From Nanosynbacter sp. (GTDB taxonomy: Bacteria > Patescibacteriota > Saccharimonadia > Saccharimonadales > Saccharimonadaceae), in NCBI GenBank assembly GCA_015257485.1, contig JABZKC010000005.1, positions 1 through 36,161 on the forward strand: a DNA stretch of 36,161 nucleotides, in the 5' to 3' direction. Below are positions 20,873 to 29,468 of this stretch, piece after piece. Positions within the stretch are counted from its first letter, which is position 1, and every line of letters begins with the position of its first letter. Both the position numbers and the translations under genes were made by a program. The notes beneath the pieces were generated by a model. That model was not told the origin of the DNA and made no database searches. It saw only the letters and a program-made list of their open reading frames with translations.

Positions 20873-21694
20873 CTAGAAATTTTAGCGTGTTTGTGTTTAT
20901 ATAGTTTTTGTTATTTTAACGAAACGTTTTACCTAGCAATAAAGTACCACAGTTTTACCACTTGCGCGGCTCATAACTATGATTGTTGAGAGACTTATTG
21001 TGTAGGTTGCATATTGAGTTAATTGGGAGGTGTTTTAAGAAGTACGAATGGCTTTGATTACGCGTGACCTAAACGCGCGCCAAGACTCCTAGTTGACCGA
21101 CCTCAAACATTTTTTAATGTACTTTTATTTTTGTGGTTTTTGTTTTATCTATCCACTGACCTAATTCTAAATTATATTTATGCTTATTGCAAGTACTTTT
21201 TCACATAATTTTTTACATTTTTCGCAGACTTTTCCACAATTAAACCACCATCTCTATTTTTTGCACAAACCCCACCGTATATATAGAGTCCGCTCCACCT
21301 CTGTTAATTCTTGCGCAAATTATTTGTCGGGTTTTCCACACCTGTGCAAAACTTTTTGACGCTTCCCTGTTATTTACTTATTTTTCTTAGCCTCTTCCCA
21401 GCTTTATTGCATTTTGTATTTTTTAATTTTCATTACATAATAACCGAACGCTTCTATTTGCGAATATTATCTTTTTATTTCAAAATATATTACTTAATTA
21501 AATACATCCAAAAATCACCAATATCAAAAACCGAACAAACTTTTCCATCTCGTTTTTTCATCCTCCACCAAAAACCGAACATCCTATTCATGTCATTTTC
21601 ATAAACCAAACCATCTATTCATATCATTTCCGCCTCTTTCATAAAAACTCATCGCCCAATAAACAATGCACATAAAAGAAGTCTAAATAGCACG
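20873..21694. other. 0.8-kb non-coding region between rsmH and the ftsQ-like gene
   Basis: No gene is supported on either strand. A hairpin-prone GC island lies near 21059-21082 (CGCG arms around TGACCTAAA). Three copies on one strand resemble DnaA boxes: TTTTTCACA (21197-21205), TTTTCCACA (21230-21238) and TTTTCCACA (21332-21340). A very AT-rich stretch follows. AACCGAAC repeats occur at 21442-21449, 21529-21536 and 21573-21580. CCACCTCTGTT near 21295 resembles the motif at 12.7 kb. Confidence 0.55.
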
Positions 21695-21722
21695 TAAAAA
21701 AGAGGCCGCTTTCTGAAGCCTC
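21695..21722 (-). terminator. Intrinsic terminator of the ftsI-mraY-ftsW-murG-ftsQ-like operon
   Basis: On the minus strand GAGGC and GCCTC arms enclose a partly paired loop and are followed by seven T residues, about 36 nt after the ftsQ-like stop codon. Confidence 0.8.
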
Positions 21723-21757
21723 CTAATTAATTTTTGTGTTCAATCTCACCGTGCAGT

Positions 21758-22297
21758 CTACTTATAGTACGCGCGGCTCTCAATCCTCACATCCACATAA
21801 ATCGGCGCGAGATTATTCGCTATCAAATAACGCTGCATTCGCTCGATATCCTCCGCCGATTCTGCCGGCGAACGGTCGATCAAGCACTTATAATATTCCG
21901 AACGTCCCTCAAGATAAACATCTAGCTGTCTCGTCTTATCTGTAGGCAGCACCACCTTAGCCATCTTCACTCCTAAGTCCTTCAAATCATATTCTAAAAG
22001 CGCCGCGTACTGCTTAATCTTGTCCGTAATCAGGTTTTTATTACCCGATTCATCGACAATTTCCACGCTCGAAGTTAAATTCACTACCGTCGGTTTCACT
22101 TCAGCTTTTTTCGCGCCACCCCGATTGATCAGGCTCACCGCGCCAAGCGTCAACCCTGCCGTACCAAGCGCCAGCGCCGTACTCAGCCCCAAGAAACGCA
22201 TCACTTTCTTACGTTTTCGTCTTTTTTCTTCCTTAATCCTCGTCGACTCCAGAATCACTTCTTCTCGTTTCGAGGCAATCGTCTTATTAATTCTCAC
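21758..22297 (-). CDS. Divergent, shortened FtsQ/DivIB-like division protein
   Basis: A 179-residue bitopic protein. A strongly basic cytoplasmic stretch (RIKEEKRRKRKKVMRF) precedes one transmembrane helix (LSTALALGTAGLTLGAVSLI, about 37-56). The extracytoplasmic part ends QLDVYLEGRSEYYKC ... ERMQRYLIANNLAPIYVDVR, which matches the C-terminal beta domain of FtsQ, where a YIDLR-type strand is typical. The usual POTRA domain between membrane and beta domain seems absent or very short, since FtsQ normally has 230-280 residues. Position after murG fits ftsQ. The start is GTG with a weak ribosome site, 67 bp after murG. The family call is moderate. Confidence 0.6.
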   Translation of the reverse strand: MRINKTIASKREEVILESTRIKEEKRRKRKKVMRFLGLSTALALGTAGLTLGAVSLINRGGAKKAEVKPTVVNLTSSVEIVDESGNKNLITDKIKQYAALLEYDLKDLGVKMAKVVLPTDKTRQLDVYLEGRSEYYKCLIDRSPAESAEDIERMQRYLIANNLAPIYVDVRIESRAYYK

Positions 22298-22364
22298 CTT
22301 TTATCGCCTTTTTATTTTCAAAACCTATTTTAATCCTAATTCTTTCAAATCCTATTTTTTTAGT

Positions 22365-23582
22365 CTACTTCTTCAAGCTCAACACCAGTTTCGCTAGCGA
22401 CTCGCTCGCATCTAATTTCGCATATTTCTTAAAATTCATCACTAATTTAGCTTGCTTTTCACTATTTTTTAGCAAATTCAAAATCTTTTTCAATAATTTT
22501 TCTGGGGCCATCTCCATATCGCGGTCCAAAATCATTTCCACCGCTTCATCGCGCGCTAATTTTTCCGCATTTTTTACTTGATGACCGCCCGGTAATTTTT
22601 CAAACGGCACCAAAATTGTTGGCTTCTCCAAACTCGCTAGCTCTGCCATCGTGGTCGCACCCGCGCGTGACACCACAATATCCCCTGCTCCCAAAATTTC
22701 ATGCATCACCGGTGAAAAATTCCACATGCGAAACTCCGAAGTTAATTTCCCCTTTTCCCAAGTTTCATATTTCTTAAGATCGATCATATCCTCGTAATGC
22801 TTACGGCCAGACACTAGACCCACCGATGTATACTTCAAAAGTTCTGGCAAAATTTCACGAATCGCTTGATTAATATGCATCGAACCTTGCGAGCCACCCG
22901 TCACAATCACTAAATTTCGCTCCGGATCAAAACCTAATTCTCTTTTCAAACGCCTCTTTTTGCTCTCCGCCACTTTTTCAAATTCTTTTCCCACTGGGAT
23001 TCCCACGAACACATAGCGTGAGTCCTCTTTTTCCACCGGCGTACCCATGGCAATAATTTTTGCTTTTTTACTCAAAATTCGGTTCGCCAGTCCCATTGTC
23101 GCATCCGACTCATGAATCAAATATGGAATCTTAAAAAATCCCGCTACAATTCCAACTGGCAATCCTACGAACCCACCTTTCAAGAAAATCACATCTGGAC
23201 GATTTTCTTTTCGACTAAAACGCCATAAAGTTTGAAAAAATCCTAAAGCAAATCCGAAAGCCCCCGCAATATTTCCGAACACTACATCACAAAAAGTTTT
23301 CGCATGATTGTCAAAATAATCCGACAATTTCAAACCATGGTAACGATGAAATTTTCCGGCAAAAACCTTACGCACGCGCAGATATAATTTCACTCCCGTT
23401 TCTTCTTCGCCACCCCAAGCCAACTTCGCTTCATTCGCTAGCTTCACTACATTTTTATAGTATTTCGCGTCAGTCCAGAATTCAATTTTACTCTTCGGCT
23501 TCATCTTCAAAATTTCTTGCACCACCGACATCGCTGGAGTAATATGTCCGCCCGATCCGCCGCCTACTACTAAAATCTTCAT
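22365..23582 (-). CDS. murG: UDP-GlcNAc:lipid I N-acetylglucosaminyltransferase MurG
   Basis: It makes lipid II by adding GlcNAc to lipid I at the inner face of the membrane. The N-terminal GGGSGGHITPAMSVV is the family's glycine-rich loop. PYLIHESDATMGLANRIL corresponds to the usual HEQN motif, here HESD. The C-terminal donor-binding region has VTGGSQGSMHINQAI, VVSRAGATTMAELA and LVPFEKLPGGHQVKNAE. It is 405 residues against about 355 usually, with extra length in the N-terminal half (around 80-130, including GNIAGAFGFALGFFQTL). Its ATG overlaps the ftsW stop by 4 bases (ATGA), and GGGAGGAAG before it serves as the ribosome site. Confidence 0.95.
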   Translation of the reverse strand: MKILVVGGGSGGHITPAMSVVQEILKMKPKSKIEFWTDAKYYKNVVKLANEAKLAWGGEEETGVKLYLRVRKVFAGKFHRYHGLKLSDYFDNHAKTFCDVVFGNIAGAFGFALGFFQTLWRFSRKENRPDVIFLKGGFVGLPVGIVAGFFKIPYLIHESDATMGLANRILSKKAKIIAMGTPVEKEDSRYVFVGIPVGKEFEKVAESKKRRLKRELGFDPERNLVIVTGGSQGSMHINQAIREILPELLKYTSVGLVSGRKHYEDMIDLKKYETWEKGKLTSEFRMWNFSPVMHEILGAGDIVVSRAGATTMAELASLEKPTILVPFEKLPGGHQVKNAEKLARDEAVEMILDRDMEMAPEKLLKKILNLLKNSEKQAKLVMNFKKYAKLDASESLAKLVLSLKK

Positions 23583-25057
23583 CTTCTTCCTCCCAATCTA
23601 CTACTTCTACTCATTCTTAAATTGTTTTTAATTTCCTCATTTCGTTCATCGTCCGAAATCTCGGTTCTCGTCGTAAATCGTGAAATATTAATTACTAACC
23701 CCAATCCAAAACACGTTATCAAAAGACTCGTTCCACCTTTCGAAAGTAGTGGCAAAGTAATACCCGTTAGCGGAATTAGCGCAATCATCGCACTAATATT
23801 CACCGCCACCTGTGAAAACATCCAAGCAAATACCCCCATCGTCACTAATCTAAAATAGAGATTTTCCGAAGTGTTCGCCACTTTCAAAATTTCCATGAAT
23901 AAATGTACGTAAAGTCCAACCACTATCACTGCCCCAACGAATCCCCACATTTCCGAAATCACCGCAAACATCGAGTCTGTAATCGATTCCGGCAAATATC
24001 CCGCCGTTTGCACGTTATTTCCGATCCCCACTCCAAGAAATCCACCCGATCCCACCGTAATTAGTGCGTTTTCAATATGATAGTCCGTCGTCGCATCACC
24101 CTTACCCGTAAAAGTAAATAAACGTTCACGACGATGCGGTGAAGACAAAATCATCCCCACACCCAGCACCAAAATTACCGCAAACAAAATCATAATTTTC
24201 CAAATCTTAATCCCCGCCACAAACAAAATCGTCAGCGCAATCACCCCGAGTGGTACCGCCGAACCCAAATCTTTCTGAGATACCACAATCAAAAATAATG
24301 AAACTCCTAAAACACCAAAAAATTTCGCATAAAATTGATAGCTTTTTCGTAAAATCTCCCCACTTGCCCAACCAGTAGCCTGACCACGAGCTAAAATTTT
24401 TGCCACCAATCTTTCCAACTTACCCCCTCGAACGCTTCCCTTCGTAAAATTTCCCGCAACAAAATTTTGACCATAACCCCTCTCACTCGCGGTTTTACCA
24501 CCCCTTATCCTTCCAATCATCACATATAAATCCATCAAAAGCTGCATCAACATTCCGAGTGCCGTCGTCCTGCCAGACTCTTCCAAAAATCCACCCCTCG
24601 CCTGAAAATCCGCGGTAATCTTTGCTAGATAAAGCATCACTCCTAATTTCAAAAAATCCGACACCTGAATCGTAATTGGCCCGAGTCTCAGCCACCTACA
24701 GGCCCCTAACTGACAATATGCCAAAGTTGAACGCCCCGCTGCCACCGCCAGTAGTAAATTCAAAGATAACCCCACAATCAACAAAATCATTGGTAATTGT
24801 TTTGCTATAGCATCCAGTATTCGCCAAATCCCACTAGGTTTTTTAGCTTTTTCCACTTCCACCAAATTCACTCTAGTCTCAAAAAACAATAGCACCGCCG
24901 TAATCACCAGATATTTCACTTGATCCAACCAATACGTTGTATCTTCCCCCTTCACTTTCGCATAAGACGGACCTACTAAAGCAATCATCATCAACCCGAT
25001 GGCAATCAAAATTATCATCGTAATGATAATTTTATAGTTTGCCTTATGTTGTCGCAT
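23579..25057 (-). CDS. ftsW: FtsW/RodA-family (SEDS) peptidoglycan glycosyltransferase
   Basis: SEDS proteins polymerise lipid II with a partner class B PBP, here presumably the FtsI two genes upstream. There are about ten predicted membrane helices. Characteristic pieces are TIQVSDFLKLGVMLYLA, SQKDLGSAVPLGVIAL, SSPHRRERLFTF, YHIENALITVGSGGFLGVGIGN, PESITDSMFAVISEMWGF, and a terminal GITLPLLSKGGTSLL. At 492 residues it is about 100 longer than usual. The extra sequence is a cytoplasmic-looking basic loop at about 150-243 (GRIRGGKTASERGYG, KGSVRGGKLERLVAKI) between the segment ending LYLAKITA and FFGVLGVSLF. FtsW rather than RodA is preferred from its place between mraY and murG. It overlaps murG by 4 bp. 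Confidence 0.92.
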   Translation of the reverse strand: MRQHKANYKIIITMIILIAIGLMMIALVGPSYAKVKGEDTTYWLDQVKYLVITAVLLFFETRVNLVEVEKAKKPSGIWRILDAIAKQLPMILLIVGLSLNLLLAVAAGRSTLAYCQLGACRWLRLGPITIQVSDFLKLGVMLYLAKITADFQARGGFLEESGRTTALGMLMQLLMDLYVMIGRIRGGKTASERGYGQNFVAGNFTKGSVRGGKLERLVAKILARGQATGWASGEILRKSYQFYAKFFGVLGVSLFLIVVSQKDLGSAVPLGVIALTILFVAGIKIWKIMILFAVILVLGVGMILSSPHRRERLFTFTGKGDATTDYHIENALITVGSGGFLGVGIGNNVQTAGYLPESITDSMFAVISEMWGFVGAVIVVGLYVHLFMEILKVANTSENLYFRLVTMGVFAWMFSQVAVNISAMIALIPLTGITLPLLSKGGTSLLITCFGLGLVINISRFTTRTEISDDERNEEIKNNLRMSRSSRLGGRR

Positions 25058-25078
25058 CTAATCCCACTCCAAAAATTT

Positions 25079-26110
25079 TTATTTTTTAATAATTCCGCTC
25101 ACCATCGCAATAAATACCCCCACAATCGCACAAACTCCGGCAATTACCCAAAAACGCATCACAATTTTTGCTTCACCCCAACCACTCGCTTCCAAATGGT
25201 GATGGATTGGCGCTGAAATGAAAATCTTGCGCTTAAAAAATTTCTTCGAAATCATCTGAATTAAGGAAGAACCTGCCTCTACCACGAATAATAATCCGAT
25301 TACAGGCAAAAGTAACAATGAATTCGTCATCATAGACACCACGCCAAGCCCCGCACCCAGTGCAAACGACCCCACATCACCCATCATAAAACGTGCTGGC
25401 GGCACATTGAACCACACATAAGAAAACAGCCACCCCACTACCGTCATACAGAAAGCAAATAGATAGACTTGCCCACGAAATAGAGCAATCGTACCAAACG
25501 CACCATAAGCCATCATCGCGAGACCCCCAGCCAACCCGTCTAATCCATCCGAAATATTCACCGCATTTGAGGTCGCCACCACCGCAAAAGTAAATAATCC
25601 CACCATCACTACTCCGCCAATTTCAATATCGCCCGTAAATGGAATATGGATACTCGTCCAGCCCAGTTTATAAGCAAAAAACCAACCTAACACCAAACTC
25701 ACCACGGTAATCATCGCAAACTTAATTGGCGCACGAAGCCCTGCCGCCCCCTCGCCTGAACCAAAGACATTAATTCCATCATCAATTAGCCCTACAATCG
25801 CCCCACCTAAGAAACCAAAAATCGGAAGCCACGTTTGTGCACGGTCAAAATTACAAAGTAAAGTCACCACAGTCACTGCAATCACCCCAATAATTCCTGC
25901 CATCGTTGGAAAAACTCGCTTGAATTTATGCGCATGTAACTTCGTCATAATCGGCAGACCGTCACCCGAAACCGTCGTCTTTTTTTGCTTCTTCCAAAAA
26001 TGGTATTTATAAGCTACGTGAGTGTAAAAAGGCGTCAAAAACATCGAAAGCAAAAAAGTACCGAGCGACAATAGTAAACCATATAATGCATTGTTATCTA
26101 AATTCCCCAC
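25079..26110 (-). CDS. mraY: Phospho-N-acetylmuramoyl-pentapeptide transferase MraY
   Basis: It transfers phospho-MurNAc-pentapeptide to undecaprenyl phosphate, giving lipid I. It is a polytopic membrane protein (343 residues, about ten helices). Visible motifs: LPIMTKLHAHKFKRVFPTMAG (a variant of the PTMGG loop), GLIDDGINV (Asp pair), NAVNISDGLDGLAGG, FMMGDVGSFALGAGLG, and APIHHHLEASGWGEAKIVMR, the HHH motif of the active-site loop. The start is GTG; AGGAGG 6 nt upstream lies inside the end of ftsI, only 3 bp separate the genes, and translation is likely coupled. Confidence 0.96.
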   Translation of the reverse strand: MGNLDNNALYGLLLSLGTFLLSMFLTPFYTHVAYKYHFWKKQKKTTVSGDGLPIMTKLHAHKFKRVFPTMAGIIGVIAVTVVTLLCNFDRAQTWLPIFGFLGGAIVGLIDDGINVFGSGEGAAGLRAPIKFAMITVVSLVLGWFFAYKLGWTSIHIPFTGDIEIGGVVMVGLFTFAVVATSNAVNISDGLDGLAGGLAMMAYGAFGTIALFRGQVYLFAFCMTVVGWLFSYVWFNVPPARFMMGDVGSFALGAGLGVVSMMTNSLLLLPVIGLLFVVEAGSSLIQMISKKFFKRKIFISAPIHHHLEASGWGEAKIVMRFWVIAGVCAIVGVFIAMVSGIIKK

Positions 26111-26113
26111 GCC

Positions 26114-27862
26114 TTACCTCCTGACTTTATTATAGTTTATCATATACTTCGATATCTCATCAAAAATCGGCTTCGCATCCATTCCGCCATCCAGTTTTCG
26201 ATTATCACTCCAGACTTTGGTCATAATCACATAATCTGGCGTTTCCTCTAGAGATTTCGCCCCAAAACCCACATAGGTACCAATCGTTTCATCGAAACTG
26301 TATTTGCCATTTTTCACAGTTTGCGCCGTACCAGTTTTACCCCCCACATAATAATCCTCATCATACCCCTTTACATTCGGAAAAACGAGGCGTCCCGTAT
26401 GTAACATTTGACGCATTGTTCTACTCGTATCATTTTTATTTAAGGCATCGTGATCAGCCTTCGCGAGTTCTGTTCTCACAAATTTACCATCCTTCATTTC
26501 CCCCGCAATCAAAGTTGGACGATAATATTCCCCGCCATTTACTACCGCCGAAAAAGCTGAAGCCACTTGGATAATCGAGAGATCCAAACTCTGGCCGAAA
26601 GTCATATTTGCGTACCTCGCATCCGTCGCATCAATATCATTTGGCGGCACAATCGAACCCTTCGTCTCTGGTAGTTCAATGCCCGTATATTTCCCTAAAT
26701 TAAAGCGATTATGGTAATAATCATAAAGCTTTTCCTTACCTTGGTAAGTAATTTCCGAAGCCGAACCGCCTAGCAGTTTCAAAGCCTGAATCGAACCTGT
26801 ATTTAATGAGTAGGTCAAAACGGTTTGCATTGAAATTTCCCCGGTGTGTCCCTTAATTGCATTCTCAATTGGCCAACCATCAATCACTAATCTATCTGTA
26901 TTATAATAAGTCGTTTCTGGTGTCATCACCCCAGAATCAATCGCTGCCGCAATCGCAAAAGTCTTACAGACTGAAGCCGGGTTAAAGGCGTTCATTGTCG
27001 CATCAGTCTGAAAAACTTTCGCATCCGTGACCTTCGCATATTCTGCCGGATTATAGCCCGGTTTACCCGCCATCGCCAAAATCTGTCCCGTCGCCGGGTT
27101 CATCACAATCGCTGAACCATAAGTAATATTGAATTTTTTCGTTACTTCATCCACCGCTTCTTCCGCTTTTTTCTGAATATTGCGATCGATCGTGAGTACC
27201 AAATTCTTCCCGTCTTTCGCCGGAATTTTCACATTTTCATTACCGATCGTCAATGGCACATTATTTGAGTCCTTCACGGTCTTTAGCAGACCATTCTCCC
27301 CTGTGAGTTCCTTATTCAGGCTACCCTCTACTCCATATTGACCTTCACCTTCCTGGTTCACGAATCCCAGCACCTGCGCCGCCATTTCCCCCTCTGGATA
27401 CACCCGCGTCGTGGTTTCCTGCTCATAAACTCCGGTCAAATCCGCTTTTTTCAAATTATTCGTTTCCAGATATGGCACATTTTTCGCCACCACAAAATAT
27501 TTGCGCTCTGAATCAGCAAAAACCTCATCCCAACTCGTTTTCGTGCGGTAATTCCCCACCATTTCATCAATTTTCTTGGTAGTCTCCTCACGTTTTTTCA
27601 CTACCAAACTTGGATCAATCGAAATCGTGTAAGTTTTCTTATTCATCACAATTGGCACTGGCGTGTCGCCATCCAAGAAATAAATTTCCCCGCGCTTGGC
27701 AAAAATCGTCGATTTCATAATCTGTTGCTGATTCGCCTTCGTCGCATAGATTTTATGATTCAAAACCTGCAACCGAAAAAGCTGAACCACAATTAAGCCA
27801 AACACCAAAAAACAGAGGCCTTGGTTTAAACTAGTTCGTGACTTCAATCTCTGTTTTCTCAT
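26114..27862 (-). CDS. ftsI: Class B penicillin-binding protein (FtsI/PBP2 type)
   Basis: This is a peptidoglycan DD-transpeptidase anchored by one N-terminal helix (LCFLVFGLIVVQLFRLQVL). A dimerisation/pedestal domain is seen (AKRGEIYFLDG, AAQVLGFVNQEGEGQYGVE). The transpeptidase has SVCK as the catalytic SxxK (in NPASVCKTFAIAAA), YSLNTGS as SxN, and GGKTGTAQT as KTG. The length of 582 is typical. Its position just before mraY-ftsW-murG favours the septal enzyme FtsI. The promoter ends 7 nt before the ATG, and no Shine-Dalgarno is present, so the mRNA is probably leaderless. Confidence 0.93.
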   Translation of the reverse strand: MRKQRLKSRTSLNQGLCFLVFGLIVVQLFRLQVLNHKIYATKANQQQIMKSTIFAKRGEIYFLDGDTPVPIVMNKKTYTISIDPSLVVKKREETTKKIDEMVGNYRTKTSWDEVFADSERKYFVVAKNVPYLETNNLKKADLTGVYEQETTTRVYPEGEMAAQVLGFVNQEGEGQYGVEGSLNKELTGENGLLKTVKDSNNVPLTIGNENVKIPAKDGKNLVLTIDRNIQKKAEEAVDEVTKKFNITYGSAIVMNPATGQILAMAGKPGYNPAEYAKVTDAKVFQTDATMNAFNPASVCKTFAIAAAIDSGVMTPETTYYNTDRLVIDGWPIENAIKGHTGEISMQTVLTYSLNTGSIQALKLLGGSASEITYQGKEKLYDYYHNRFNLGKYTGIELPETKGSIVPPNDIDATDARYANMTFGQSLDLSIIQVASAFSAVVNGGEYYRPTLIAGEMKDGKFVRTELAKADHDALNKNDTSRTMRQMLHTGRLVFPNVKGYDEDYYVGGKTGTAQTVKNGKYSFDETIGTYVGFGAKSLEETPDYVIMTKVWSDNRKLDGGMDAKPIFDEISKYMINYNKVRR

Positions 27863-27869
27863 ATGCTTA

Positions 27870-27878
27870 ATTATAGCA
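27870..27878 (-). promoter_or_regulatory. Extended -10 promoter of ftsI, leaderless
   Basis: TGC-TATAAT followed by 7 nt and ATG. It opens the ftsI-mraY-ftsW-murG-ftsQ-like operon independently of parA-parB-rel. Confidence 0.7.
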
Positions 27879-27911
27879 TAAGGGGCTTATTTTTTATTCA
27901 CATCCGACTTC

Positions 27912-29468
27912 TTATTTATCTCGGTTTTTGGCGACTTCAGATTTCTTCATCCCCTCAGACTTTTTCGCGTCATCCATCTTCTTGCCGGTTTCCGCCTTCT
28001 TGGTCTCGCCACCCATTACCATTTGAATTGTACGATTTAATTGCTGCTTAATTTTACTTCGCGCATGTGGCGTAATAATTTTATCCAACCAGCTCAGCTT
28101 CACCATTTGATTTTTTGAAGTCAAAATCTCCACCACGTCACCATTTTTTAATTTAGTGTTCAAGTTCGAAAGCTTACCATTAATCTTCGCACCAATCACA
28201 TGTCCACCCACCTCCGAATGTAACCGATAGGCAAAATCAAGTGGCATCGACCCCACCGGCAGATCAATAATATCCCCTTTCGGCGTATAAACAAAAAGCT
28301 TATCCGCAAACAAGTTGATTTTCAATTTCTTCATATCCACTTGTTTCCCCTCTTTCAGCTGTGCTGCCGCCATCTGTAGTTCCGAAATCCATAATAAATT
28401 GGTTGGCAAATGCTGAATCTTCCCCATCTTGTAATTTTCCGTCAGCTTTTGCTCGTTATAGAAAAAGCTCGCCGCGAGCCCCCGCTCCGCATATTCGTGC
28501 ATATCTTTCGTGCGAATCTGAAATTCCACAATCCGCTTATCCTTCGTAATTACCGTGGTATGTAGTGACTGATAGCCATTCTGCTTCGGCATCGCTACAT
28601 AATCCTTAATTCTCCCCGTCATCGGCGTATACAGCGCGTGAATAATCCCCAACGTCAAATAACAATCCGTCACATCTTCCACAATAATTCGAAGCGCCGT
28701 CAGATCGTATACTTCATCGATATTCTGATTATATTTCGCTAATTTTTTATGCAAAGAATAAACCGATTTTACTCGTCCATCAATCTCAAATTTAATCTTC
28801 TCTTCCGCCAGCTTCTCTGAAACTTCTTTTTTGATCTTTTCTAGACTCTTCTCCGCGGATTTATTACACTCTTCAATCAATTTTTTCAAAAATTCAAAAC
28901 GTTTTGGATCAACATAAGAGAACGCAATGTCGGAAATCTCTACGCGCAGTCTCCCCATATTCAAGCGGTCCGCTAATGGTGAAAAAATTTCCAGTGATTC
29001 CTTACCAATTTTCTTCTGTTTCTCTGGTGGTAAAGCCGACAATGTCCTCAAATTATGTAAACGGTCAGCTAGTTTGATTATCAAAACCCGAATATCCGCT
29101 CCTGTCGCAATCAAAAGCCTCAAGAGATTATCTTTCGTCGCCGGCAAATAGGTGTCAATATCGCGCATCCCCTGTCTAGCCTTACCCAGTTTAGTTACGC
29201 CATCCACCAAAAATGCTACGGTTTCACCGAATTTTTCCTTAATTTCATCCAGTGTCACTCCGGTATCTTCCACCGTGTCGTGAAGCACCCCGGCGATCAC
29301 CGTATCTTCATCCATTCCCCACTCACGTAAAATATTCATTACTGCCAGTGGATGAATAATATATGATTCACCCGACTTTCGCTTCTGTCCCTCGTGCGCC
29401 TGGGTCGCAAAATCAATCGCGGCCTGTTCTCTCTCTGTTATTTTCGGTTGAACACATTTTTTACTCAT
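27912..29468 (-). CDS. rel: Rel-type (p)ppGpp synthetase/hydrolase, C-terminally short
   Basis: It makes and degrades the alarmone (p)ppGpp. The HD hydrolase domain is intact (H39 in SYIIHPLAVM, H63/D64 in VLHDTVEDTG, RLHNLRTL). The synthetase has TALRIIVED, RIKDYVAMPKQNGYQSLH, and EFQIRTKDMHEYAERG. A TGS domain follows (LFVYTPKGDIIDLP ... NGDVVEILTSKNQ). The chain then ends in a Lys-rich tail. At 518 residues it lacks the zinc-finger/RIS and ACT domains of full-length Rel (about 720-750), so ribosome-dependent control may differ. Its ATG overlaps the parB stop (ATGA). Confidence 0.94.
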   Translation of the reverse strand: MSKKCVQPKITEREQAAIDFATQAHEGQKRKSGESYIIHPLAVMNILREWGMDEDTVIAGVLHDTVEDTGVTLDEIKEKFGETVAFLVDGVTKLGKARQGMRDIDTYLPATKDNLLRLLIATGADIRVLIIKLADRLHNLRTLSALPPEKQKKIGKESLEIFSPLADRLNMGRLRVEISDIAFSYVDPKRFEFLKKLIEECNKSAEKSLEKIKKEVSEKLAEEKIKFEIDGRVKSVYSLHKKLAKYNQNIDEVYDLTALRIIVEDVTDCYLTLGIIHALYTPMTGRIKDYVAMPKQNGYQSLHTTVITKDKRIVEFQIRTKDMHEYAERGLAASFFYNEQKLTENYKMGKIQHLPTNLLWISELQMAAAQLKEGKQVDMKKLKINLFADKLFVYTPKGDIIDLPVGSMPLDFAYRLHSEVGGHVIGAKINGKLSNLNTKLKNGDVVEILTSKNQMVKLSWLDKIITPHARSKIKQQLNRTIQMVMGGETKKAETGKKMDDAKKSEGMKKSEVAKNRDK

